A stretch of 64,000 bases of DNA from Pseudomonas sp. C1C7 (GTDB lineage: Bacteria; Pseudomonadota; Gammaproteobacteria; Pseudomonadales; Pseudomonadaceae). Positions 51,959-60,247 of this stretch are shown piece by piece. Location: positions 1-64,000 of the forward strand of contig NZ_JABFMP010000007.1 of assembly GCF_013359595.1 (NCBI RefSeq), given 5' to 3'. Every line of letters begins with the position of its first letter. Within the stretch, counting starts at the first letter, position 1. Position numbers and translations under genes: made by a program. Under the pieces are notes generated by a model that was not told the DNA's origin, made no database searches, and saw nothing but the letters and a program-made list of their open reading frames with translations.

Positions 51959-52480
51959 CTAGGCCGCCGCGCGATTCGGATTCAACCGCACCCCACCCAC
52001 ACGCGCCTCGATCTGCTCTTTGAGCCCCCGCCGCAACCCCAGCATGAACGCCACCTCGGCCACCACAAACAACGGCCCGACAATCAACCCGGTCACGTCA
52101 TCGACAAACGCTGGCTTGCGCCCTTCGTAGTGATGCCCGACAAACTGAATCGCCCAACCCACCACAAACATCCCGACGCCGCTGCTCAGCCACACCAGCG
52201 TGCTCTGCTGGGCCAGCACATTCCCGGCCCACACGCACAGCCCCAGCAGCACCGTCATCAGCACGCCGAGGCGCCGTTCCAGGCGCAGGTAGAACCAGGC
52301 CGAGGCCAGTGACACCAGCACCGCCGGCGACAGCCAGCCACCGCCCCATTGCGGACGCGACAGCAGCACAGCCACCGCTACCACGATCAGCGGAATGCCG
52401 ATGAAGTGGGTGGCAATGTTGCGTGGATCGCGGTGGTAGGCGGCGTATTGAGCGAGATGGTCAACGAGGCTTTTTTTCAT
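51959..52480 (-). CDS. Mpo1-like (DUF962) membrane protein
   Basis: 173 residues from ATG 52480 with AGGAGG upstream. DUF962/Mpo1 pattern: YRDPRNIATHFIGIPLIV near the start, about four TM helices, and FVGHHYEGRKPAFVDD with the His-rich motif. Mpo1 relatives are iron dioxygenases for 2-hydroxy fatty acids; activity here is inferred. Confidence 0.85.
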   Translation of the reverse strand: MKKSLVDHLAQYAAYHRDPRNIATHFIGIPLIVVAVAVLLSRPQWGGGWLSPAVLVSLASAWFYLRLERRLGVLMTVLLGLCVWAGNVLAQQSTLVWLSSGVGMFVVGWAIQFVGHHYEGRKPAFVDDVTGLIVGPLFVVAEVAFMLGLRRGLKEQIEARVGGVRLNPNRAAA

Positions 52481-52565
52481 TGTTATTCCTCCTGTAGGGT
52501 GACTGATCTTGCCTCGGGGGCCGTTTCCCGCTCTGTCGGCCAGGCGACAATCTCTAGGAGTTTTC

Positions 52566-53252
52566 ATGGATAAGCAGGTGTGGCGTACGCGCCTGATGCG
52601 CGGTCAGTGGTTCAGCCATCTGCCTGTGTCCCTTCAGGATAGCCTGCTGAAGGCGGCACGCTTGCGACAGCTGACCGCGGGCCAGCGGTTGTTCCAGCGC
52701 GGCGATTCACCCTGCGGACTGTACGCGGTGCTCGAAGGCGCGGTGCGCGTCGGCTCGGTCAACGAGCAGGGCAAGGAAGCGCTGCTGAGCCTGGTGGAAG
52801 CGCCGCACTGGTTCGGCGAGATCTGCCTGTTCGACGGGCAGCTGCGTACCCACGATGCGTTTGCCGCGGGCCCGTGCACGCTGCTGCACATCCCGCAATC
52901 GGTATTGCTGGCATTACTCGAGGAACAGCCGGCGCACTGGCGGCAACTGGCGCTGCTGATGAGCCAGAAACTGCGCATGACCTTCATCAATCTCGAACAG
53001 CTGAGCCTGATGCCTGCCCCGACACGGCTGGCGCATCGCTTGCTGCTGATCGCCGAAGGCTACGGCCAGCTCGACGAGCCGCGCCGCGTCCTGCAACTGC
53101 CGCAGGAACAACTGGCTGCAATGTTGTCGCTGTCGCGCCAGACCACTAACCAGATCCTCAAGGAACTGCAGGGGCAGGGGATCATCGGGCTGAGTTACGG
53201 CGAAATCGAAATCCTCGATGCCAAGCGATTGCGGGCGTTGGCGACGATCTGA
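52566..53252 (+). CDS. Crp/Fnr-family transcriptional regulator
   Basis: 228 residues from ATG 52566 with TAGGAG upstream. N-terminal cyclic-nucleotide-binding fold (RGDSPCGLYAVLEGAVRVG, GEICLFDG), long dimer helix and winged HTH (LPQEQLAAMLSLSRQTTNQILKEL). No Fnr-type cysteine cluster at the N-terminus. Divergent from the Mpo1-like gene, which it may control. Confidence 0.87.
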   Translation: MDKQVWRTRLMRGQWFSHLPVSLQDSLLKAARLRQLTAGQRLFQRGDSPCGLYAVLEGAVRVGSVNEQGKEALLSLVEAPHWFGEICLFDGQLRTHDAFAAGPCTLLHIPQSVLLALLEEQPAHWRQLALLMSQKLRMTFINLEQLSLMPAPTRLAHRLLLIAEGYGQLDEPRRVLQLPQEQLAAMLSLSRQTTNQILKELQGQGIIGLSYGEIEILDAKRLRALATI

Positions 53253-53293
53253 GGATTGAGGGGGTGTCAGCAGGCATTGGTGCTGACTGACAT

Positions 53294-53394
53294 GGCCCCT
53301 TCGCGGGCAAGCCCGCTCCCACAGTGATCTGTGTGAGTCACAGTTTTGTGATCAACCCAAAACCCTGTGGGAGCGGGCTTGCCCGCGAAGAGGC
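53294..53394. repeat. REP pair, CGGGCAAGCCCGCTCCCACA family
   Basis: Inverted pair (ttcgcgggcaagcccgctcc and its complement) ~55 nt apart between convergent genes. Confidence 0.87.
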
Positions 53395-53423
53395 CAGACC
53401 AGGCAACCCACCTTCTGGGTCCG

Positions 53424-54428
53424 TCAGCGCAACCCATCCCGAAACTGCCCCGGCGTCATCCCGGTCCAGCGCTTGAACGCCCGGCTGAAGCTGCTGGTAT
53501 CGGCGAAGCCGAGCAAATAGCTGATCTCACTCAACGAACATTGCGGATCGCGCAGGTGCAGTAGCGCCAGGTTTTCGCGGCTTTCGTTGAGCAGGGTATC
53601 GAACCGGCAGCCCTCATCCGCCAGATGCCGTTGCAGGCTGCGCAGGCTCAGGTGCAGTGCCTTGGCGATGTGCTCGGCGCTCGGTTCGCCTTCGGGCAGT
53701 TGTTCCTCGATGGCATCGCGCACCTTGCGTTCCCAGGTCAGCGGCTTGAGTTGCGCCAGGGTGCGCTTGAGCACGGTTTCGTTGTGTTCGGCCAGCTCCG
53801 GGTTGGCGTCGTCCAGGTGGCTGTCGAAGTCGATCAGGGCAAATTCCAGGCGGTCCTCGCTGGCGCCAAAGTGCACCGGCGAGCGCAATACCTTGTGCCA
53901 CTGGTGCGAATCCGCTGGTTCCGGGCGGCGCAGGTACACCGCCAGCGGTGCGTAGTCGCGACCCAGGCGATTGCGGCAAGTGCGCACGTAAATGGCGGTG
54001 AAGGCGTCGATGGCTTCGAAGGCCGGGGCGAGATTGCCCGGGGGGATTTTCAGGCGGAACAGGTAGCGGTCTTCGGCGCGGGTCAGCTCCAGTTCCAGGG
54101 CATCGCTGACCACCTGGTGATAACGCACGATGCGCTCGAACACCTCGCGCAAACTGCCGCTGGCCACCAGCGCATAACCGAGTGCGTGGAAGGTGGTGGG
54201 GCTGACGAAACGCGAGACGCGCAAGCCGATCGCCGGATCGCCGCTCGCCTGCACCGCCAGCTCCCACAGCCGCGTGGTGCCGGACAACGGATAGCGGGCG
54301 TTGGGGTCGTCCATAAGCTGCGGGTCGAGCCCGGCCTGTCGGCACAGTGCGTTGCTGTCCAGGCCCAGGGCATCGAGTTGCTTGCGCAGGGCGCGGGTCC
54401 AGCTGGCGAGGGAGGTCGGTTCAGTCAT
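53424..54428 (-). CDS. AraC-family transcriptional regulator
   Basis: 334 residues. N-terminal AraC-binding-like domain (~20-200; LGYALVASGSLREVFERIVRYHQ) and C-terminal double HTH (SAEHIAKALHLSLRSLQRHLADEG; CSLSEISYLLGFADTSSFSRAFKRW), of the OruR/GbdR-like layout with MTxPTSLASW start. Divergent from the desaturase gene, which it probably activates. Confidence 0.9.
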   Translation of the reverse strand: MTEPTSLASWTRALRKQLDALGLDSNALCRQAGLDPQLMDDPNARYPLSGTTRLWELAVQASGDPAIGLRVSRFVSPTTFHALGYALVASGSLREVFERIVRYHQVVSDALELELTRAEDRYLFRLKIPPGNLAPAFEAIDAFTAIYVRTCRNRLGRDYAPLAVYLRRPEPADSHQWHKVLRSPVHFGASEDRLEFALIDFDSHLDDANPELAEHNETVLKRTLAQLKPLTWERKVRDAIEEQLPEGEPSAEHIAKALHLSLRSLQRHLADEGCRFDTLLNESRENLALLHLRDPQCSLSEISYLLGFADTSSFSRAFKRWTGMTPGQFRDGLR

Positions 54429-54529
54429 GCTGATTGGCGCTTCCGGTCAACAGGTTGGCGTTCACGGCTACCGCTGCACGAAGGCGCAGCGATCAAGATG
54501 CGAACCATCAATAACCAGAGGATGGAAGC

Positions 54530-55606
54530 ATGGACCGTACTTCTGCAAGTCCCCAGCGACTGAATGCTGCACAGCGATCGGCGCATATTCGTGAAGTGGT
54601 GCTGGCCAAGGGCGTCGAACTGCGCGAGCGCTACCCGATTCTCAAGCATCAGGACGCCCTCGGCGCCGGCATTCTGACCTTCGCCCTGGCGGGGATGATC
54701 GGGTCGGCGGCGCTCTACATCAATGGGTATCTGGCGTGGTGGGCGTGCCTCTTGTTCAACGCTTTCTTCGCCTCGCTGACCCACGAGCTGGAACACGACC
54801 TGATCCACAGCATGTACTTTCGCAAGCAGCGGGTGCCGCACAACCTGATGATGGGCCTGGTCTGGCTGGCGCGGCCGAGCACCATCAACCCGTGGATTCG
54901 CCGGCACCTGCATCTGAACCACCACAAGGTGTCCGGCACCGAAACCGACATGGAAGAGCGGGCGATCACCAATGGCGAGCCCTGGGGTTTTGCGCGGCTG
55001 CTGATGGTCGGCGACAACATGATGTCGGCGTTCATCCGCATGCTGCGGGCGAAAACCTGGGCGCATAAATTCAGCATCATCAAGCGCGTGCTGAAGGTCT
55101 ACGCGCCGCTGGCGCTGCTGCATTGGGGCGCGTGGTATGTGTTTCTCGGCTTCCATGCGGTCAATGGCATCGCGCATCTGATGGGGGCGCCAATCGAATG
55201 GTCGGCGATCACGCTGTCGGTGATGAACGTGATCGACATCGCCGCCGTGGTGATTATCGGTCCCAACGTGCTGCGCACCTTCTGCCTGCACTTCATCAGC
55301 TCGAACATGCACTACTACGGCGATGTGGAACTGGGCAACGTGATCCAGCAAACCCAGGTGCTCAACGCTTGGTGGCTGTGGCCGCTGCAGGCGTTCTGCT
55401 TCAACTTCGGCAGCACCCATGGCATCCATCACTTCGTGGTGAAAGAGCCGTTCTACATCCGCCAGATGACGGCGCCGGTGGCGCATGAAGTGATGCGCGA
55501 GATGGGGGTGCGTTTCAACGATATCGGCACGTTCGCCCGGGCCAACCGGTTTACCCGTAAGGAGGTCCCGGAGTCTCGGCAAATGCAGGCAACAACGATC
55601 AATTAA
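54530..55606 (+). CDS. Membrane fatty-acid desaturase / AlkB-like hydroxylase
   Basis: 358 residues with several TM pairs and three histidine boxes: HELEH (85-89), HLHLNHH (126-132) and HGIHH near ~303. This pattern occurs in fatty-acid desaturases and alkane or fatty-acid hydroxylases; the HELEHD form is closer to the AlkB-like branch. Single gene controlled probably by the adjacent AraC protein. Substrate unknown. Confidence 0.83.
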   Translation: MDRTSASPQRLNAAQRSAHIREVVLAKGVELRERYPILKHQDALGAGILTFALAGMIGSAALYINGYLAWWACLLFNAFFASLTHELEHDLIHSMYFRKQRVPHNLMMGLVWLARPSTINPWIRRHLHLNHHKVSGTETDMEERAITNGEPWGFARLLMVGDNMMSAFIRMLRAKTWAHKFSIIKRVLKVYAPLALLHWGAWYVFLGFHAVNGIAHLMGAPIEWSAITLSVMNVIDIAAVVIIGPNVLRTFCLHFISSNMHYYGDVELGNVIQQTQVLNAWWLWPLQAFCFNFGSTHGIHHFVVKEPFYIRQMTAPVAHEVMREMGVRFNDIGTFARANRFTRKEVPESRQMQATTIN

Positions 55607-55620
55607 GCCAAAACACGATC

Positions 55621-55660
55621 CCTGTAGCAGCCGGACGCAGGCTTCGCCAGCGGCTACAGG
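55621..55660. repeat. REP unit, GCAGGCTTCGCCAGCGGCTACA family
   Basis: Single unit cctgtagcagccggacgcag with internal dyad, after the desaturase gene. Confidence 0.75.
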
Positions 55661-55975
55661 TGTTGTGTGCCCGGAAACTCAAACGGAAAAATGACAGTCA
55701 TCAAGTTGACCCAAAGAGTCGGTAGGGTTGATGCATGTGGGCCGGGGAGGGTTTAAGGAGATATGCGATTTGGGCCTAATAAAGTAATTAAATATTCCTT
55801 TATTAGATAACCAATATCGCCAATCATCGGACCACAGTTGTTGCAACACAGCTGGCAGTTTTGAGTTTCCGGGGCCGTCTCCTTGGCAGGGTGCGGTCCC
55901 TTTTTTTTACCTGAAGGAAATACCGCTCCCACATTTGATTGTTGTGTTATTCCTTATTTGTCTTAATAAATAGCT

Positions 55976-55998
55976 TCTTATTCCTTAACGAATATAAC
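55976..55998 (+). promoter_or_regulatory. TTATTC-N2-TAACG motif upstream of the hydrolase
   Basis: cttattccttaacgaata matches the motif at 10452 at nearly every position, ~50 nt before the hydrolase ATG; a partial copy (gttattcctta) lies at ~55946. Candidate sulphur-starvation control site. Confidence 0.42.
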
Positions 55999-56046
55999 TC
56001 TCCTCCCTATACTCGTCCGGGAACAGACACGCAGGAGAGCTCCCCC

Positions 56047-56628
56047 ATGCGCAACGAATCAATTCGCTACCTGATTGTGCCGGGCTGGCAAGGATCGCCA
56101 GAAGATCATTGGCAAAGCCACTGGCACCACAGCCTGCCGAACAGCGCGCGGGTGGAACAGGCCGACTGGCTGACGCCCCGTCGTGAAGACTGGGTCGCGG
56201 CGTTGGCCGAGGCGATTGCCGCCGACAGCACGCCGGTGATTCTGATTGCCCACAGCCTGGGCTGCATCACCGTCGCCCATTGGGCCGCCACCGCGCCGCT
56301 GCCGATGCTGCGCCAGGTGCACGGGGCGCTGCTGGTCGCACCGGCCGACGTCGAGCGCCCTGCCTGCGCGCCGGCCTTGCGCAACTTCGCGCCGATTCCC
56401 ACCGACCTGCTGCCGTTCCCGAGCCAGGTGGTCAGCTCCGACAACGACAGCGCCATCAGCGCGCCCAGGGCTCTGGAGCTGGCGCGTCATTGGGGCGCCG
56501 AAGCGGGGATTCTCGCCGGTGCCGGGCACATCAACGTGAAGTCCGGGCATCGGCGCTGGGAGCAGGGCTTCGCCTATCTCTATCGCCTGCAGAACCGCAT
56601 GGAACATCACGCCCTGCGCCGCGCCTAA
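56047..56628 (+). CDS. RBBP9/YdeN-type alpha/beta hydrolase
   Basis: 193 residues from ATG 56047 with AGGAGAG upstream. RBBP9/YdeN pattern: YLIVPGWQGSPEDHWQSHW at the start, nucleophile Ser in IAHSLGC (~80), catalytic His in GAGHIN. Small serine hydrolase; substrate unknown. It precedes a sigma-54-type activator by 47 nt, and both may be one transcription unit. Confidence 0.85.
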   Translation: MRNESIRYLIVPGWQGSPEDHWQSHWHHSLPNSARVEQADWLTPRREDWVAALAEAIAADSTPVILIAHSLGCITVAHWAATAPLPMLRQVHGALLVAPADVERPACAPALRNFAPIPTDLLPFPSQVVSSDNDSAISAPRALELARHWGAEAGILAGAGHINVKSGHRRWEQGFAYLYRLQNRMEHHALRRA

Positions 56629-56675
56629 ACCTTTCAACGCCCCCGTCTCCCGGCGGTTTTGGGCGGGAGACTGCC

Positions 56676-57578
56676 ATGAGTTTTGAAATCTTCGGTCAGC
56701 CGCTGCTGACCTTCCCCGACGCCGAAAAAAGTCCCCTGAGCATCCGCGCCAAGGCGCTGGTGTTCGTCGATCCACGCTCGCGGCAATTGCGCCAGGAGCT
56801 GGAGCAACTGGCGCCGCGTTCGATTTCAGTGCTGATCCGTGGTGAAACCGGTACCGGCAAGGAGTTGCTGGCGCGGCATATTCATCGCGCCAGCGATCGC
56901 GGCGGATTGTTCGTCTCGGTCAATTGCGGGGCGATCAGCCCGACCTACGCCGACGCCGAATTGTTCGGCTATGCCGCCGGCAGCTACAGCGGCTCGGCCA
57001 GCAGTCGCGCCGGCTGGTTCGGCTCGGCCAATGGCGGCACGCTTTATTTGGATGAGATCGGCGACCTGCCGCTGCCGATCCAGATCAAGCTGCTCGCGGC
57101 GCTGGAAAATCATGAAGTCACCCGGGTCGGTGCGCACCAGCCGAGCCCGGTGGATGTGCGCCTGGTCGCCGCCACCAGCATCGACCTGGCCCAGGCGGTG
57201 GCGGCCGGCAAATTCCATGAACGGCTTTATCACTACCTCAGCGAAGGGCAGCTAGAATTGCCGGCCTTGCGCGAACGGGTGGGGGACATTCTGTCGTTGG
57301 CCGAATACTTCCTCGGTATCTACAGCCAGCGCCTGGACCTGCCGGTGCCGCTGATCAGCGAAGCCGCGCAGCAGGTGCTGGAGCAGCACAGCTGGCCGGG
57401 CAATACCCGGGAGCTGGAGAACGTCATTCACTTCGCGCTGCTGGTCAGTACCGGTGACGAGATCTTGCCGGAGCATCTGAACCTGCCCGAGCTGCACACG
57501 CCGCTGGAACAAAAGCTCCTGCACCTGCTGCGCAATGGCACGCCCGCCGAAAAAGCAGCGCTGCAACAATTCCTGTAG
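56676..57578 (+). CDS. Sigma-54-interacting AAA+ activator lacking a visible HTH
   Basis: 300 residues from ATG 56676 (GGGAG upstream). The AAA+ core is nearly complete: Walker A GETGTGKE, Walker B GGTLYLDEIGDLPL, sensor and LPALRERVGDI, and the WPGNTRELENV motif. The sigma-54 contact loop is GSYSGS instead of GAFTGA, a conservative change. There is no receiver or PAS domain in front and only ~40 residues follow the NTREL motif, with no Fis-type HTH. It resembles SfnR-like activators of sulphur metabolism; the name is not certain. Confidence 0.82.
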   Translation: MSFEIFGQPLLTFPDAEKSPLSIRAKALVFVDPRSRQLRQELEQLAPRSISVLIRGETGTGKELLARHIHRASDRGGLFVSVNCGAISPTYADAELFGYAAGSYSGSASSRAGWFGSANGGTLYLDEIGDLPLPIQIKLLAALENHEVTRVGAHQPSPVDVRLVAATSIDLAQAVAAGKFHERLYHYLSEGQLELPALRERVGDILSLAEYFLGIYSQRLDLPVPLISEAAQQVLEQHSWPGNTRELENVIHFALLVSTGDEILPEHLNLPELHTPLEQKLLHLLRNGTPAEKAALQQFL

Positions 57579-57598
57579 GAGCGAGCTCGCCCCCACAG
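57571..57598. repeat. REP-like fragment
   Basis: cctgtaggagcgagctcgcc: a short palindromic unit overlapping the end of the activator gene. Confidence 0.55.
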
Positions 57599-57810
57599 GT
57601 TAAAGCCACAGGTTGAGGGTGGGGCAGGTGTACGTGGAACACGCGTGCCAGAGCTGTATGAACAAAATGGAATATGAACGTGAATAAAAGATATTGTTCG
57701 GGAATAAAAAATCCCGGTATCTTCCGCGTCACGCCAGCGATAGCACATCACTGGCACACGTACTGTTAGCCGTCGCCACGAGCGACCGTGATTTTCGATA
57801 AGGACACTGC

Positions 57811-58593
57811 ATGAAAAAGGTTCTGTTGTTCACCGCACTGGCGGCGGCCCTGACCGCGGGCCTGGCCCAGGCTGGCGAGAAACTGGTGGTAGCGGCGACC
57901 CCGATTCCACACGCCGAGATTCTGGAACTGATCAAGCCAACCCTCGCCAAAGAAGGCGTGGACCTGGAAATCAAAGTCTTCACCGACTACGTCCAGCCAA
58001 ACGTGCAGGTCGACCAGAAGCGTCTGGACGCCAACTACTTCCAGACCCTGCCGTACCTCAAGAGCTTCAACGAAGGCAAAGGCACTCACCTGGAAACCGT
58101 GATCGGTGTTCACGTTGAACCGTTCGGTGGCTACTCGAAGAAAGTCAAAACCCTGGCCGAGCTCAAAGACGGCGCGACCATCGCTATCCCGAACGAAGGC
58201 AGCAACAGCGGCCGTGCGCTGATCCTGCTGCAGAAGGCTGGCCTGATCGAGTTGAAAGACCCGAAAAACGCCCTGGCCACGCCAAAAGACATCGCCAAGA
58301 ACCCGCACAACTTCAAGTTCAAGGAACTTGAGTCCGCCATGCTGCCGCGCGTTCTGGACCAGGTCGACCTGGACATGATCAACACCAACTACGCGCTGGA
58401 AGCCGGCTTGAACCCTGCCAAAGACGCGCTGGTGATCGAAGGTTCCGACTCGCCGTACGTGAACTTCCTGGTGGCCCGTCCTGACAACAAGGACAGCGAC
58501 GCTATCCAGAAACTGGCCAAAGCCCTGACCAGCCCGGAAGTCAAAGCCTTTATCGAGAAGAAGTACAACGGCGCGGTACTGCCAGCGTTCTGA
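57811..58593 (+). CDS. metQ: MetQ/NlpA-family substrate-binding protein
   Basis: 260 residues, signal peptide ending LAQAGEK (cleavage ~22) without the lipobox Cys found in many MetQ. NlpA-type features: ATPIPHAEILE, VFTDYVQPNVQV, DANYFQTLPYL and IPNEGSNSGRAL in the methionine-binding cleft. Periplasmic. The MetN ATPase and MetI permease genes are not adjacent, so it may serve a distant transporter. Placed after a possible sulphur regulator. Terminator follows. Confidence 0.85.
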   Translation: MKKVLLFTALAAALTAGLAQAGEKLVVAATPIPHAEILELIKPTLAKEGVDLEIKVFTDYVQPNVQVDQKRLDANYFQTLPYLKSFNEGKGTHLETVIGVHVEPFGGYSKKVKTLAELKDGATIAIPNEGSNSGRALILLQKAGLIELKDPKNALATPKDIAKNPHNFKFKELESAMLPRVLDQVDLDMINTNYALEAGLNPAKDALVIEGSDSPYVNFLVARPDNKDSDAIQKLAKALTSPEVKAFIEKKYNGAVLPAF

Positions 58594-58622
58594 TTCGCCC
58601 GGTAAACCTTTTTGCAGTTTCC

Positions 58623-58656
58623 AACGCCGACGGCTGATATAGCGTCGGCGTTTTTT
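58623..58656 (+). terminator. Rho-independent terminator after metQ
   Basis: AACGCCGACG/CGTCGGCGTT 10-bp stem with a 10-nt loop and TTTTTT tail. Confidence 0.92.
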
Positions 58657-58734
58657 ATTGTGTTGAGGGGATGCTGTGGTGAAGAGGATTTCTGTGGTGA
58701 GTGCTCTGCGCAGGTTAATCATTCACAAAAAGCC

Positions 58735-58830
58735 TCAAGAAGCCTTCGCCTTCAACGCCCTGCGTAACGCCACGAGCAACTTGAGAAAGTCCTGCTTGCT
58801 CATCGGTTGCGGCTCTTTCACGTCTGCCAT
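58735..58830 (-). CDS. Possible 31-residue small protein
   Basis: ATG at 58830 preceded by AAGGAAGAG at good spacing; the frame reads MADVKEPQPMSKQDFLKLLV and continues basic and helical (ALRRALKAKAS) to a TGA. The helix is amphipathic. I know no family; the good ribosome site and sensible composition make it more than a chance frame, but that is the only support. Confidence 0.4.
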   Translation of the reverse strand: MADVKEPQPMSKQDFLKLLVALRRALKAKAS

Positions 58831-59011
58831 TTTTCTCTTCCTTGTGATGGTTCGGCCGGAGTCTGGCCAATAGCGGTGCGTCCTTGGAGGGGTAATTCGA
58901 AAAAAAGATCCGTCCTACATGGGCTGGCGAAATAGCCGTCTTCCTTTACCTCGGCAAATGCCCAGGCCGCCCTCGCGAGCCAACGCATTGACCACGCCGG
59001 CCTGGGCGGTT

Positions 59012-59042
59012 TCCGCCAGCAGGCTTCGCCAGCTGCTACAGG
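59012..59042. repeat. REP unit, CAGGCTTCGCCAGCTGCTACA family
   Basis: Single unit ccgccagcaggcttcgccag followed by ctgctaca, upstream of the RND operon. Confidence 0.7.
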
Positions 59043-59143
59043 GTATGCGTACGGCCACTTTATTTGGTTCAACACGATGCGGGCGCAGAACCCTGTTCTA
59101 AGCTGACAGACATGTTGCGCCCGTTAAACGCAAAGGAGTCTGC

Positions 59144-60247
59144 ATGGCTGGTCCCGGATTGAAATTTGCCCTTGGCCTGTGCCTGTTGGCCATGCTGGGG
59201 GCGTGTGGTGAGAAGAAGATGGCCGAGAAGGATCGTCCTCGGGTGTTCGTGCAGGTCGTCAAACAGGGCGAGTACGGGGCCAACGTCACGTTGACCGGCG
59301 ATGTCCAGGCGCGGGTGCAGACCGAGCTTTCTTTTCGGGTGGGCGGCAAGATCATCGAGCGTAAGGTCGATGTCGGCGATCGGGTGACGGCCAAGCAGGT
59401 GCTCGCACGGCTCGATCCCAAAGACCTGCAGACCAACGTCGATTCGGCCCAGGCGCAGGTCGTCGCCGAGCAGGCGAAGCTCAAGCAGAACGCCGCGTCG
59501 TTCGAGCGTCAGCAAAAATTGTTGCCCAAGGGCTATACCAGCCAGAGCGAGTTCGATTCGGCCCAGGCCGCGTTGCGCAGCAGCCAGAGCTCACTCGCGG
59601 CGGCCCAGGCGCAACTGGCCAATGCCCGCGAACAACTGAGCTATACCGCGTTGATTGCCGAGGCGCCGGGTGTGATCACCGCGCGTCAGGCCGAAGTCGG
59701 CCAGGTGGTGCAAGCCACGGTGCCGATCTACAGCCTGGCCCAGGACGGTGATCGCGATGCCGTGTTCAATGTGTACGAGTCGCTGTTGGCCGAGCCGCCA
59801 CCGGACAAGAAACTGGTAGTCAGCCTGCTCGACAATCCGCAGATCAAGACCACCGGTACCGTTCGCGAGGTGACCCCGGCGGTCTCCGAGCAGAGTGGCA
59901 CGGTGCAGGTCAAAGTCACTCTCGACGCGCTGCCGCCGGGCATGCAGTTGGGCTCCGTGGTGAGCGCCACGGGCTCCACCCGTGGCAAGGCCGCTGTGCA
60001 GTTGCCGTGGTCGGCGCTGACCAAGGACGTCAGCAAACCCGCCGTGTGGCTGGTGGACGGCGAGGGCAAGGCGCAATTGCACCCGGTCACCGTCGGCCGC
60101 TACCTGACTGGCAGAGTCATCATCAGTGGCGGCCTGGAGGACGGGCAAAAGGTCGTCATCGCCGGCGGCCAGTTGCTGCACCCTGGCGTCGCCGTGGAGA
60201 TCGCCGAAAACACCTACAAGGAACTGGCCACGGAGGGGCAGCAATGA
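59144..60247 (+). CDS. RND efflux periplasmic adaptor (first of two, TriA-like)
   Basis: 367 residues, lipoprotein signal with lipobox MLGACGEKK (Cys ~21). HlyD/AcrA-like layout: lipoyl half (FRVGGKIIERKVDVGDRVT), helical hairpin (~85-150), second lipoyl half (EAPGVITARQAEVGQVV), beta-barrel and membrane-proximal domain. Two adaptors in a row before an RND pump is the TriABC arrangement, in which both adaptors are needed. Overlaps the second adaptor by 4 nt. Confidence 0.9.
   Translation: MAGPGLKFALGLCLLAMLGACGEKKMAEKDRPRVFVQVVKQGEYGANVTLTGDVQARVQTELSFRVGGKIIERKVDVGDRVTAKQVLARLDPKDLQTNVDSAQAQVVAEQAKLKQNAASFERQQKLLPKGYTSQSEFDSAQAALRSSQSSLAAAQAQLANAREQLSYTALIAEAPGVITARQAEVGQVVQATVPIYSLAQDGDRDAVFNVYESLLAEPPPDKKLVVSLLDNPQIKTTGTVREVTPAVSEQSGTVQVKVTLDALPPGMQLGSVVSATGSTRGKAAVQLPWSALTKDVSKPAVWLVDGEGKAQLHPVTVGRYLTGRVIISGGLEDGQKVVIAGGQLLHPGVAVEIAENTYKELATEGQQ

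Larger units (their letters stand above)
55607..56046. other. AT-rich intergenic region before the hydrolase gene
   Basis: About 440 nt with a REP unit at 55621-55660, an AT-rich block (55750-55810), and a second AT-rich block (55930-56030) carrying the TTATTC motif. No gene is evident. Confidence 0.55.
58657..59143. other. Intergenic region before the RND operon
   Basis: Contains a small minus-strand open frame (58735-58830) with a good ribosome site, a REP unit (59012-59042) and otherwise nothing I can name. The RND promoter should lie at its right end. Confidence 0.5.

Noticed and set aside
57752..57767. Sigma-54 promoter before metQ (TGGCAC-N5-CTGTT)
   Set aside because: The -12 element has GT in place of GC, so the match to consensus is too weak to claim.
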